Positions 53,071 through 61,723 of a stretch of DNA of 64,000 nucleotides are shown piece after piece (the first letter of the stretch is position 1; every line of letters starts with the position of its first letter). The translations under genes were made by a program, and so were the position numbers. The stretch spans positions 22,910 to 86,909 of the forward strand of contig NZ_JANSHI010000012.1 of the NCBI RefSeq assembly GCF_047461615.1. The letters are read 5' to 3'. The DNA is from Thermostichus sp047461615 (lineage in GTDB: Bacteria; Cyanobacteriota; Cyanobacteriia; Thermostichales; Thermostichaceae). The notes beneath the pieces are model-generated. The model was not told where the DNA came from, did no database searches, and worked only from the letters and a program-made list of their open reading frames with translations.

Positions 53071-53817
53071 ATGGTTGAACTCATCTTGCCCCGTCGTCGC
53101 TTGCTGGAGCAATTGCTAGCTCGCCTAGGGTTCAAAGATCCCACCTGGCTGGAGCAATTGCGCTGGGACTTACTGGATCAGGCTTTGATTCACCCTTCCC
53201 GGGATGGCCAGCGCAACAACGACCGGCTGGAGTTTCTGGGGGATTCCGTCCTACGGATTTTGGCCACTGAGTTCTTGTTCCAGTCCTATCCTCACCTGTC
53301 AGTAGGAGAACTAACAGCAATTCGCTCCGATCTCATCAGCGATGCTCACCTAGCGGAACTGGCGGATCTGCATGGCCTGGAGCGTTACCTCGAGCTGGGA
53401 TCTAGCTGCCAAAACGACTTGGCGGGTCGGGCACGACGCTTGGCGGATGCTTTTGAGGCCCTGCTGGGATCCCTGTACCTAAGCTGGGGCATCCACACCC
53501 TGTCCCGGCTGCACCCCTGGCTGGATCCCTACTTTCGCCAACGGGTAGAGCAGTGGTTCCAGGATCCCACTCGTCGCAACCCCAAGGCTGCGCTGCAGGA
53601 GCTAACCCAGCGCTGGTGGGGCATTTTGCCAGAGTATCGCCTCGTGGCTGCCCAGGAGCACCCGCCCCGTTTCACCATGGAAGTTTGGGGCCAAGGCCAA
53701 TGCTGGGGCCGCGGCGAGGGGCGCTCCAAAAAGGCGGCGGAAATGGCCGCTGCCGCCCAAGCCTACCAATACCTGCAGGAGCAAAAATTGGCAGATACGC
53801 CTCCCCAAGGCTGCTAG
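53071..53817 (+). CDS. rnc: Ribonuclease III
   Basis: Double-strand-specific RNA processing endonuclease. 248 residues. The signature RNNDRLEFLGDSVLRILATEFLF holds the catalytic acidic residues, with DAFEALLGSLYLSWG completing the metal site. A dsRNA-binding domain follows (NPKAALQELTQRWWGILPEYRL, then GRGEGRSKKAAEMAAA). ATG at 53071 is preferred because the upstream frame to 52972 does not look like coding sequence. ligA begins 43 bases later and may be in the same transcript. Confidence 0.93.
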   Translation: MVELILPRRRLLEQLLARLGFKDPTWLEQLRWDLLDQALIHPSRDGQRNNDRLEFLGDSVLRILATEFLFQSYPHLSVGELTAIRSDLISDAHLAELADLHGLERYLELGSSCQNDLAGRARRLADAFEALLGSLYLSWGIHTLSRLHPWLDPYFRQRVEQWFQDPTRRNPKAALQELTQRWWGILPEYRLVAAQEHPPRFTMEVWGQGQCWGRGEGRSKKAAEMAAAAQAYQYLQEQKLADTPPQGC

Positions 53818-53860
53818 AACAAGCGTAGTGCTCCCCTAGGGGCTAGCTGGATACGACGGT

Positions 53861-55894
53861 ATGGATCCCAAACTGGAAGAACGCGCCCGTGAGCTGCGCG
53901 CCCTGCTGCAAAAAGCCAGCATCGCCTACTACGTCCACAATGCCCCCATCCTGGAAGACAGCGTTTACGACCGCCTCTACCGCGAGCTGCAGGAGCTAGA
54001 GCAGGCCCATCCCGAGCTGATTACCCCCGACAGCCCCACCCAGCGGGTAGGGGAAAAACCCGCTGAGCAGTTTCCTACGGTTTCCCACCGCGTTCCCCTC
54101 TACAGCTTGGAAAATGCCTTCAACCTGGAAGAGCTTAAAGGATGGCAGGAGCGCCTGCTGCGGCTGCTGGGGCGGACTCCTGAAGAAGGGGAGCTGGAGT
54201 ACGTGTGCGAGCTGAAAATCGATGGCGCGGCCCTGGCGCTGACCTACGTAGATGGGCTGCTCCAGCGGGGGGCCACCCGCGGCGATGGCCAAGTGGGCGA
54301 AGACATCACCCCCAATGTCCGTGCCATCCCTTCCATTCCCCTGCGCTTGGCAACCGCCAATCCCCCGCCAGTCCTGGAGGTGCGAGGAGAGGCCTATCTT
54401 CCCCTTGCCGAGTTCGAGCGCATCAACCGCGAGCGCTGCTCCGCTGGGGATCCTCCCTTTGCCAACCCGCGCAACTGCGCCGCCGGCACCTTGCGCCAAT
54501 TGGATAGCCGCGTGGTTGCCGCCCGCAAGCTTAGCTTCTTTGCCTATGCTCTCCACTGGCCGGAGGGGTGGCCCGCCGGGGATCCTCCCCAAACCCAGTG
54601 GGAGTGTCTGCAGCGGCTGAAAGAACTGGGATTGCCTGTCAATCCTCTTTCCCAGGTCTGTCGGAACCTCCAAGAGGTGGCCCAGTTCTACGAGCGGTGG
54701 CGGCAGGCCCAGCTTCCCTATGCCTGCGATGGGGTGGTGGTTAAACTCAACTCCCTGCGGCTGCAAGAGGAGGCCGGCTTTACGCAAAAATTCCCCCGCT
54801 GGGCCATTGCCCTCAAATACCCTGCCCAGGAAGTCCCCACCCGCATCCGCGCCATCGTGGCCAGCGTGGGCCGCACTGGGGCCGTTACACCAGTGGCGGA
54901 GCTAGAGCCGGTGCTGCTAGCCGGCACCACCGTCAGCCGCGCCAGCCTGCACAACGCCGATCGCCTGGAGGAGCTGGATGTCCACATCGGCGACACCGCC
55001 ATCGTGCGCAAGGCAGGCGAGATCATCCCTGAGGTGGTGGGGATCCTCAAGGAGCTGCGCCCCCCCGATGCCGTTCCCTATCGCCTGCCCAGCCACTGTC
55101 CCGAGTGCGGCACCCCTTTGGTTCGCCCTGCTGGCGAGGCGATAACCCGCTGCCCTAATCCCGACTGTCCCGCCCAGATTAGGGGTCAACTGCAGCACTG
55201 GGCTAGCCGCGACGCTCTGGATATCGAAGGCTTAGGGGAAAAGCGAGTAGCCCAGTTGGTGGAAAAGCTAGGAGTGCGCACCGTAAGCGATCTCTACCGC
55301 CTCACCCCGGAACAGTTGGAAAGCTTGGAGGGGATGGGATCCCGCTCCAGCCAGAAGCTGGTACAAGCCATCCAGCGCTCCCGCCAACAGCCCTGGGAGC
55401 GTGTGCTCTACGGCTTGGGGATCCCCCATGTGGGAGTGGTAACTGCCCAAACTTTGGCCCAGCATTTCCCCGCCCCTGAACTCTTGGCCCAGGCCAGCAT
55501 CGAGAACATCGCCCAAATCTACGGGATAGGAAGAGAAATTGCCGAGGCAGTGGTGTCCTGGTTTGCCGATCCAGCCCACCAGCAGCTCCTGCAGGAGCTG
55601 CGCGAGTTAGGGATCCCTGCCCTGCCTCAGCAAAAGGCCCCTGCGGCTGCTCAGGTGCTGGCTGGGAAGAAGTTTGTGATTACCGGCACCCTGCCTACCC
55701 TGTCTCGCCAGGAGGCCAAGGCTTGGATTGAAAGCCGCGGCGGCAAGGTAACCGCCAGTGTTAGCCGCCAAACAGACTACGTGGTGGTGGGTTCAGACCC
55801 TGGCTCCAAGCTCAAAAAGGCTCAAGAATTGGGGATCCCCCTGCTGAGCGAAGCGGAGCTGTTGGCCTTGGATCCTGGCAATCCCCATTCTTAA
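53861..55894 (+). CDS. ligA: NAD-dependent DNA ligase
   Basis: Joins Okazaki fragments and nicks using NAD. The 677-residue length is standard. The adenylation site K119 is in the CELKIDG motif. Later landmarks are DGVVVKLN, the zinc finger (CPECGTPLVRPAGEAITRCPNPDC as landmark), helix-hairpin-helix repeats (ALDIEGLGEKRV, YGIGREIAEAVVSW) and a C-terminal BRCT domain (KKFVITGTLPTLSRQEAKAWIESRGGK, landmark residues). It is followed by the RNA gene at 55965. Confidence 0.95.
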   Translation: MDPKLEERARELRALLQKASIAYYVHNAPILEDSVYDRLYRELQELEQAHPELITPDSPTQRVGEKPAEQFPTVSHRVPLYSLENAFNLEELKGWQERLLRLLGRTPEEGELEYVCELKIDGAALALTYVDGLLQRGATRGDGQVGEDITPNVRAIPSIPLRLATANPPPVLEVRGEAYLPLAEFERINRERCSAGDPPFANPRNCAAGTLRQLDSRVVAARKLSFFAYALHWPEGWPAGDPPQTQWECLQRLKELGLPVNPLSQVCRNLQEVAQFYERWRQAQLPYACDGVVVKLNSLRLQEEAGFTQKFPRWAIALKYPAQEVPTRIRAIVASVGRTGAVTPVAELEPVLLAGTTVSRASLHNADRLEELDVHIGDTAIVRKAGEIIPEVVGILKELRPPDAVPYRLPSHCPECGTPLVRPAGEAITRCPNPDCPAQIRGQLQHWASRDALDIEGLGEKRVAQLVEKLGVRTVSDLYRLTPEQLESLEGMGSRSSQKLVQAIQRSRQQPWERVLYGLGIPHVGVVTAQTLAQHFPAPELLAQASIENIAQIYGIGREIAEAVVSWFADPAHQQLLQELRELGIPALPQQKAPAAAQVLAGKKFVITGTLPTLSRQEAKAWIESRGGKVTASVSRQTDYVVVGSDPGSKLKKAQELGIPLLSEAELLALDPGNPHS

Positions 55895-55928
55895 GTGGAG
55901 CCTTAGGGAAAAATTTAGGCGGCCCAGC

Positions 55929-55957
55929 TTGTCCTGGCCTTGGAGATGGTTTATATT
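55929..55957 (+). promoter_or_regulatory. Candidate promoter of the structured RNA
   Basis: TTGTCC at 55929-55934 is a -35-like hexamer and TATATT at 55952-55957 a good -10 element. They are separated by 17 bases, the optimum for the main sigma factor. Transcription would begin about seven bases later near 55965, exactly at the first base of the long closing stem of the RNA. It lies downstream of ligA. Confidence 0.65.
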
Positions 55958-55964
55958 CAACTCT

Positions 55965-56208
55965 GTGAGGAGTGAACGCCGGAAGGGGAAGCGGACGAAA
56001 CAAGGAAAGTCCCTTCCCCTTTTGGATGCAACAGACACGTGTCAAGACCTGCCTTGGCCTTGCTTAGGAACAGTGCAGAGCCCTCTTCTTCCCCGCCAGT
56101 CCCCTTGGCAGCAGCCGGCGATGTTCTCCTATCATAGAAGTAGCGGAGACGCATGTTTCCGTTCACTCCTCACACCATCCGCCGCTCGGCGTCAAGTCGA
56201 GCGGTTTT
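55965..56208 (+). ncRNA. Structured non-coding RNA, candidate 6S RNA
   Basis: The start and end of the transcript pair: GTGAGGAGTGAAC at 55965-55977 matches GTTCACTCCTCAC at 56161-56173 perfectly over 13 bases (14 with flanking T/A), extended inward by GGAA with TTCC. Inside are a 9-bp hairpin (AAGGGGAAG 55983-55991 with CTTCCCCTT 56013-56021) and smaller hairpins at 56095-56109 and 56125-56149. A promoter lies before it and a terminator after it (56182-56208). No protein is plausible in the region. A long RNA closed by its own ends with a loose interior recalls 6S RNA, the RNA polymerase-binding regulator. The length of about 210 bases to the end of the closing stem is within range. The 6S label itself is inference. 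Confidence 0.7.
56182..56208 (+). terminator. Rho-independent terminator of the structured RNA
   Basis: CCGCTCG at 56182-56188 pairs with CGAGCGG at 56198-56204 around a 9-base loop, and TTTT follows at once. The hairpin is seven GC-rich pairs, a classical intrinsic terminator. It is followed by about 200 bases before clpX without other features. Confidence 0.8.
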
Positions 56209-56408
56209 CCTATGGGCTTTTCCCCCTCTAAGGTAAGCTCAAGCCAGGCAGCGCTAGGAGGGATCCCTGGCAATGGAAGTGTTAGACTAGGAATACTTGG
56301 CTCACCAGGTTATTTGCCTTTCTAGCCAATTCATCTCACCCTGCGGCGAGGGAAGGCAAGCCACTTTTTCGGGTACCTACTTCAACAGCCAACAGCGACG
56401 AGGATCCC

Positions 56409-57755
56409 ATGGCCAAGCATGACTCCCAATTGCGGTGTTCCTTCTGCAACAAGTCTCAGGATCAGGTACGCAAGCTGATTGCAGGGCCAGGGGTCTACAT
56501 CTGCGATGAATGTGTGGAGCTATGCAACGAAATTCTGGAGGAGGAGCTCTACAACGGCAACAGCTCGCCAGCCTCAGCTCCTGCTGCCAGACGGCGGGAA
56601 GCTCCTAAAAAGCCCCCGCGCGGCTTGCCTTCTTTGGCTCAGTTGCCTAAGCCGCGGGAGATTGTGCGCTATCTCGACCAGTACGTGATTGGCCAGGAAA
56701 AGGCCAAGAAGATCTTATCGGTAGCAGTCTACAACCACTACAAGCGGCTAGCTGCCAAAGCCAATCCTGGCAGCGCTGGGTTGGCAGAGCTGGAGGAGGT
56801 GGAGCTGCAAAAGTCCAATATCCTTCTCATTGGTCCTACTGGATCTGGCAAGACCCTCCTGGCTGAGACCCTGGCCCGCCTGCTGGATGTGCCTTTTGCC
56901 GTTGCCGATGCCACAACCCTTACAGAAGCTGGCTATGTGGGGGAGGATGTGGAAAACATCCTACTGCGCCTGCTGCAGGTGGCCGACATGGATGTGGAGC
57001 AAGCCCAGCGCGGCATTGTCTACATCGATGAAATCGACAAGATTGCCCGCAAGAGCGAAAACCCCTCCATTACTCGCGACGTTTCCGGGGAAGGCGTCCA
57101 GCAGGCCCTGCTGAAGATGCTTGAGGGGACGATTGCCAACGTGCCTCCGCAGGGAGGTCGCAAGCACCCCTACCAAGATTGCATTCAAGTGGATACCTCC
57201 AACATTCTCTTCATCTGTGGAGGGGCTTTTGTCGGCCTAGAGAAGATCATCGAGCAGCGCATTGGCAAAAGATCGGTGGGGTTCATCAAGCCAGGGGATC
57301 AGGCAGCGGTTACTCGCGAGCAACGCCTAGCCGATGCTCTCAAGGCGCTGGAGCCGGAGGATTTGATCAAGTACGGCATGATCCCAGAGTTCATCGGGCG
57401 GCTGCCAGTGGTGGCTACGCTGGATCCCCTGGACGAGAAGGCCCTCGAGGCCATCTTGACGCAGCCTAAAAATGCCATCCTCAAGCAGGCCCAGAAGCTG
57501 TTGCGCATGGACGGAGTGGAGCTGGAGTTTGAGCCAGCTGCCATTTCTGCCATTGCCAAGGAGGCCTACCGCCGCAAAACCGGGGCACGGGCGCTGCGGG
57601 CGATTGTGGAAGAGCTGATGCTGGATGTGATGTACGAGGTTCCCTCGCGGCGCGACATCAAGCACGTGCGTATTACCGCCGAGATGGTGGAGCGTCGCTC
57701 TACGGGCGAGTTGATCCCTCACCCCTCCACCTTGCCCAAGCCGGAGTCTGCCTAA
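56409..57755 (+). CDS. clpX: ATP-dependent Clp protease ATP-binding subunit ClpX
   Basis: Unfoldase that feeds proteins to ClpP. 448 residues. The N-terminal zinc-binding domain has CSFCNKSQDQVRKLIAG and CDECVELC. The AAA core has Walker A GPTGSGKT, Walker B IVYIDEIDKIARK, then the family stretch DVSGEGVQQALLKMLEGTIANVPPQGGRKHP (landmark residues) and the sensor RTGARALRA-type segment (KTGARALRAIVEE). ClpP is not adjacent. The gene stands alone between the RNA gene and ktrA. A Ser/Pro-rich insertion of about 20 residues separates the zinc domain from the AAA core. Confidence 0.96.
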   Translation: MAKHDSQLRCSFCNKSQDQVRKLIAGPGVYICDECVELCNEILEEELYNGNSSPASAPAARRREAPKKPPRGLPSLAQLPKPREIVRYLDQYVIGQEKAKKILSVAVYNHYKRLAAKANPGSAGLAELEEVELQKSNILLIGPTGSGKTLLAETLARLLDVPFAVADATTLTEAGYVGEDVENILLRLLQVADMDVEQAQRGIVYIDEIDKIARKSENPSITRDVSGEGVQQALLKMLEGTIANVPPQGGRKHPYQDCIQVDTSNILFICGGAFVGLEKIIEQRIGKRSVGFIKPGDQAAVTREQRLADALKALEPEDLIKYGMIPEFIGRLPVVATLDPLDEKALEAILTQPKNAILKQAQKLLRMDGVELEFEPAAISAIAKEAYRRKTGARALRAIVEELMLDVMYEVPSRRDIKHVRITAEMVERRSTGELIPHPSTLPKPESA

Positions 57756-57830
57756 GATGACAGCTCTGCCGAGCCCGGCTGCATGGCTTATGATCGATGT
57801 CTGGTTTTGGCAGAAAGGCTCAGGGGGTGG

Positions 57831-58490
57831 ATGGGGCGGGCAGAGCGAGAGTATGCGGTAATTGGGCTGGGGCGCTTTGGCACAAGTTTGGCCCTCACGC
57901 TGATGGAGCGAGGGCATAACGTTTTGGGGATTGACCGCAGCCGCGAGATCGTGCAGCGCCTGGCGGACCAGCTGACGCAGGTGGTGGCGCTCGATTCCAC
58001 CGATGAAGACGCCCTGCGGGCGGTGGATATTCCCTCCTTTGACACGGTGGTGGTGGCCATTGGTAGCGATTTCGAGAGCAATTTGCTGACGACGGTAGCC
58101 CTCAAGAGTCTGGGGGTACGTAATGTTATCTGCAAGGCTTCCACGGAGCGGCAGCGCTCGATTCTCTTGCGAGTAGGGGCAGATCGGGTGGTGCTGCCGG
58201 AGCAGGAGGCAGGGCGGCGCTTGGCGCAGGTGCTAACAGCACCAGGGATCCTGGATCAACTGGAGCTGGAGCCCGGCTACAGCATTACTGAGCTGGAGGT
58301 GCCGGAGGCCCTGGTGGGTCATACGCTAGCGGAGTCGGACTTGCGCCGCCGCTTTGGCATCACGGTTCTAGTCGTGAAGCGAAAACAATCGCTGGTGGTC
58401 TCGCCGCCAGCAGACTATGTTCTGGAGAAGGGAGATCTGCTGGTGGTGCTGGGGGCCAACACCAACATCTCGCGGCTGAATGAGATGTAG
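57831..58490 (+). CDS. ktrA: Potassium uptake regulator KtrA (TrkA-type)
   Basis: Cytoplasmic ring protein that gates the KtrB potassium channel. The RCK-N domain shows EYAVIGLGRFGTSLAL (nucleotide-binding Gly motif), GIDRSRE, VVALDSTDEDALR and VVVAIGSDFESNLLT. The RCK-C domain is at the C-terminus (VPEALVGHTLAESDLRRRFGITVLVVKR, landmark). The start is uncertain: the ATG at 57831 gives a family-like protein, and ATG at 57783 would add 16 residues. The stop overlaps the first codons of ktrB. Confidence 0.9.
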   Translation: MGRAEREYAVIGLGRFGTSLALTLMERGHNVLGIDRSREIVQRLADQLTQVVALDSTDEDALRAVDIPSFDTVVVAIGSDFESNLLTTVALKSLGVRNVICKASTERQRSILLRVGADRVVLPEQEAGRRLAQVLTAPGILDQLELEPGYSITELEVPEALVGHTLAESDLRRRFGITVLVVKRKQSLVVSPPADYVLEKGDLLVVLGANTNISRLNEM

Positions 58491-59937
58491 GGGTAAAGGT
58501 TCGATGAGAGAGGGCCGCGTCCCGCCGTTGCAACCGGAGGGGGCTGAGCGCTGGAGTTCCCCCCGCTTTTCTTCTCAGTCTCGGCTACTGGCCAACCCCT
58601 TACAGCGGCTCTTTTTTGGAGACAGGCGTCGCCCGCTGCCACCGCCATCACGGTTGGTGGTCGGACTGGGCCTGTTGGTGGTGGTGGGGACTTTGCTGCT
58701 TAAGCTGCCGGGGATCGGCCGGGGGGATCCCTTGAGCTGGAATGAGGCCCTATTCACGGCCACATCGGCCCTGAGCGTGACGGGGCTCTCGACGATTGTG
58801 GCGGCAGAGGATCTCACTTTCCTAGGCCAGATCCTGCTGCTGCTCCTCATCCAAATTGGCGGGGTAGGCTTCATGGTGGTGGCGGTGGTGGTGTTTCAGC
58901 TGCTTGGGCGGCGCATTTCCCTGCTCAATCGCCTGGCCCTCTGCAACTCCCTGGGCCTGATCGATCCGGGGGCAATCCTGGAATTGACGCGGCGGGTGCT
59001 GATCGGGGTTACCCTCATTGAGCTGGGGGGGGCCTTGCTGCTCTGGGTGCACTGGCGGGATCTCTATGGCCCGGGTCGGGCGGTTTTTCTGGCAATTTTT
59101 CACGCCGTCTCTGCTTTTTGCAATGCTGGGTTTGACCTATTTGGGCAAGAGGGGATCCCCACCGATGGACTGTCGCTGGCGATCTTGGGCTCTCTCATTT
59201 TTATCGGCGGCCTGGGCATCCCGGTTTTGTCGGATTTGTTGACCTGGCCGCGGGGCCACCGCCCCTCTTTGCACACCCGCATCACTCTGGTTGTGGTGGT
59301 GGTTCTGCTCTGCACAGGCGGCTTGGGGATGTTTTTGGCCGAGAGTTTGCCTGGCGGCTCCCTGCGCGAGCTAAGCTGGCCTCACCGCCTGGGCCTGGCG
59401 TTTTTTCAGTCGGTTTCGGCCCGCACTGCTGGGTTTGCCGGGATCCCGATTGAGGATTTGACACCAGCAAGCCAGTTGCTGCTGATGACGCTGATGTTTA
59501 TCGGCGCGGCACCGGCCTCGATGGGAGGCGGCACCACCACTGGCACCCTAGCGGTATTGGTGCTGGCCTTGTGGGGCTACGCCCGCGGCTTGCCCAGCGC
59601 TCAGATTGCCGGGCGCAGTTTGGATCCCTCGATGGTGCGCAAGGCAGCAGCGGTGTTGACGGTCTCCCTGTTCGTGGTGCTATTGGCAACTTGGCTGATC
59701 TTAATTACCCACCACAACAGCAGGCTGGAGCCGGTGCTCTTCGAGGTTATTTCTGCTTTTGCTACCTGTGGCCTCTCGACGGGGTTCACGGGGGAGCTCA
59801 ACCTCTTCGGCCAACTGCTCATCGTCTTGGTGATGTTCTGGGGCCGGCTGGGGGCGCTGACCATTGTCTTGGCTCTGGCCCAACAGCAGCCCCGTCCGCT
59901 GGTGACCTACCCCGAAGAGGCGATCTTAATTGGCTGA
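58480..59937 (+). CDS. ktrB: Potassium uptake channel subunit KtrB (Trk/Ktr family)
   Basis: Membrane channel of the sodium-dependent Ktr potassium system, known in cyanobacteria for salt and osmotic response. It has the fourfold membrane-pore-membrane layout; pore loops with the key Gly are seen in FTATSALSVTGLST, HAVSAFCNAGFD, QSVSARTAGFAGI and ISAFATCGLSTGFTG. The 485-residue length includes an N-terminal polar tail of about 50. ATG at 58480 lies inside the last codons of ktrA; ATG at 58504 is a shorter alternative. Many long Leu/Val runs fit membrane helices. KtrE, a third subunit in cyanobacteria, is not in the window. Confidence 0.92.
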   Translation: MRCRGKGSMREGRVPPLQPEGAERWSSPRFSSQSRLLANPLQRLFFGDRRRPLPPPSRLVVGLGLLVVVGTLLLKLPGIGRGDPLSWNEALFTATSALSVTGLSTIVAAEDLTFLGQILLLLLIQIGGVGFMVVAVVVFQLLGRRISLLNRLALCNSLGLIDPGAILELTRRVLIGVTLIELGGALLLWVHWRDLYGPGRAVFLAIFHAVSAFCNAGFDLFGQEGIPTDGLSLAILGSLIFIGGLGIPVLSDLLTWPRGHRPSLHTRITLVVVVVLLCTGGLGMFLAESLPGGSLRELSWPHRLGLAFFQSVSARTAGFAGIPIEDLTPASQLLLMTLMFIGAAPASMGGGTTTGTLAVLVLALWGYARGLPSAQIAGRSLDPSMVRKAAAVLTVSLFVVLLATWLILITHHNSRLEPVLFEVISAFATCGLSTGFTGELNLFGQLLIVLVMFWGRLGALTIVLALAQQQPRPLVTYPEEAILIG

Positions 59938-60111
59938 TCTCTTGCTCTCGGCCCTGGGGAACTTGAAGGAAGAGGAGGCGTCTTAGCTTGTAGTTGGGAT
60001 GGGAAGCAGCCCTGAAGCAAGCTTTTCCCCAAGCCGTTTCCGTTAGACTGAGTAACAAAACAAGTGGCTTCAGCCACACCCTTGGTGTCCCTGACCTCTC
60101 AGGAGCTCTGC

Positions 60112-61188
60112 GTGTCTAAGTTCCTCCTTATCGGCTCGACGGAGCCTTGCAGCGGCAAGTCATCAGCCATCTTGGGTTTGGCTAAGCATCTGCAGCAGCA
60201 GGGGGCGAAAGTTGCCTATGGGAAGCCGCTCGGAGCAGGCGACAGAGAAATGGATCCGGATGTGCGCTTTATAGCGGAAACCCTGCGGCTGAGCCAGATG
60301 CCCCCCATGCTCCTTCAGCTTGACGAAGCAGCTTGGCTGGCTCACCTGCGGCAGTCTCCTACGGATCCAGCTCGCTCGGTTGCCTCTCTGCTGGAGTTTG
60401 TCAAGGCATCCCCTGCGGATTTGGTTCTGCTAGAGGGCCCAGCCGATCTCTACGAGGGAGAGGTGTTCGGCCTCTCCTTGGCCAAAATGGCCCAAGCTCT
60501 GAATGCTCCAGTGCTGCTGGTCAGCCGCTACCGTTCCCCTTCGGCGGTCGATGCTCTTCTCTTTGCCCACCGCCAACTGGGATCCCACCTGTGCGGCGTG
60601 TTGCTCAACGATGTGCCGCCCGACCAAATGGGGCCAGCCCAGGTCGTCGTCCGACCTTTTCTGGAAGCGCGAGGGATCCCGGTTCTGGGCATTTTGCCCT
60701 CCCATCGCATTTTGCGCAGCGTCAGCGTCGGCAAGCTGGTGCGGCAACTGGAAGCGGAGGTGCTCTGCTGTCCGGACCGGATGGATTTGATGGTGGAAAA
60801 CATCGCCGTGGGAGCGATGAACGTCAACGCTGCCCTGAAATATTTCCGCAACCTGGAACACAAGGCAGTCATCACCGGCGGCGATCGCACCGACATTCAA
60901 CTGGCTGCCCTGGAGACTTCTACCCTCTGCCTGATCTTGACCGGCAAGCTACCTCTTGATCCCCGCGTTCGCTCGCGGGCAGAGGAGTTGGAAGTGCCGA
61001 TCCTCTCGGTAGATCTGGATACCTTCACTACCATTAACCGCATCGAACGGCTTTTCGGCCAAATCCCCCTGCACGAGGAGGTGAAAGTCCGCTGTATCCA
61101 GGAACTCATGTCAGCAAACTTTGACTTTTCTCGCCTTTGCGCTCGTTTGGGCTTGACACAACCCTTAGCGTCGGTGTCGGGCGCCTAG
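60112..61188 (+). CDS. BioD-like P-loop plus DRTGG-domain protein
   Basis: A 358-residue protein like the N-terminal half of large phosphotransacetylases, without the catalytic PTA domain. The P-loop is LLIGSTEPCSGKSS, followed by KVAYGKPLG and VLLEGPADLYEG, as in dethiobiotin synthetase-like ATPases. The DRTGG domain is at the C-terminus (VITGGDRTDIQLAALE). Such proteins are widespread in cyanobacteria and of unknown function. GTG at 60112 has AGGAG seven bases upstream and is preferred to TTG at 60064. It is followed at close range by rnhA. Confidence 0.82.
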   Translation: MSKFLLIGSTEPCSGKSSAILGLAKHLQQQGAKVAYGKPLGAGDREMDPDVRFIAETLRLSQMPPMLLQLDEAAWLAHLRQSPTDPARSVASLLEFVKASPADLVLLEGPADLYEGEVFGLSLAKMAQALNAPVLLVSRYRSPSAVDALLFAHRQLGSHLCGVLLNDVPPDQMGPAQVVVRPFLEARGIPVLGILPSHRILRSVSVGKLVRQLEAEVLCCPDRMDLMVENIAVGAMNVNAALKYFRNLEHKAVITGGDRTDIQLAALETSTLCLILTGKLPLDPRVRSRAEELEVPILSVDLDTFTTINRIERLFGQIPLHEEVKVRCIQELMSANFDFSRLCARLGLTQPLASVSGA

Positions 61189-61214
61189 AAAAGCTGTCCT
61201 GCGCTTTTCCACTT

Positions 61215-61715
61215 ATGGCTAAGAGCTCCCAGCCAGGCAAGACTTCAGTAGCTCAGCCTCCTCAGCTAGTTGCGTGTCCCCACAGCGGCATCTTTACCGA
61301 TGGGGGCTGTTCTCCCAACCCAGGACCAGGGGGATGGGCGGTAGTGGTGGTTCGAGACAACCAGGTTGTGGAAGAGTTTTGGGGAGGGGATCCCGCCAGC
61401 ACCAACAACCGCATGGAATTGACCGGCCTCATTCGGGCCTTGCAATACTGCCGGGATACGCTGGGCAACGCGGTAGAGACCATCTACAGCGACTCCCACC
61501 TTTGCGTGCAGACTTATAACGATTGGATGGAGCGCTGGGCAGCCCAGGGATGGCGGCGGCGCACAGGGCCAGTGGAAAACTTGGATCTGGTTGAGGAGTT
61601 ATATCAACTCAAGCAGGAGTGCCCTCAGGTGCGGGTGGTCTGGATCCCAGCCCATCGGGGTCTGCGCTGGAACAAGTATGTGGATAAGCTGGTCGCCCGC
61701 GCCCGACCCAAGTAA
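61215..61715 (+). CDS. rnhA: Ribonuclease HI
   Basis: Degrades the RNA strand of RNA-DNA hybrids. The four acidic residues are visible: Asp in FTDGGCSPNPGPGGWA, Glu in NNRMELTGLIRAL, Asp in IYSDSHLCVQ and Asp in NKYVDKLV. The His loop is PAHRGLRWNKYVD, in place of the commoner GHxGHPxNE. 166 residues from ATG at 61215. An in-frame start at 61137 would overlap the previous gene and lengthen it without homology. It is convergent with the glycosyltransferase gene, 8 bases away. Confidence 0.9.
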   Translation: MAKSSQPGKTSVAQPPQLVACPHSGIFTDGGCSPNPGPGGWAVVVVRDNQVVEEFWGGDPASTNNRMELTGLIRALQYCRDTLGNAVETIYSDSHLCVQTYNDWMERWAAQGWRRRTGPVENLDLVEELYQLKQECPQVRVVWIPAHRGLRWNKYVDKLVARARPK

Positions 61716-61723
61716 TTCTAGAT

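Noticed and set aside
55983..56021. GGAAAGTCC resembling the conserved core of RNase P RNA
   Set aside because: The transcript is only about 240 bases including its terminator and lacks the other conserved RNase P blocks, so the match is probably chance within a hairpin.
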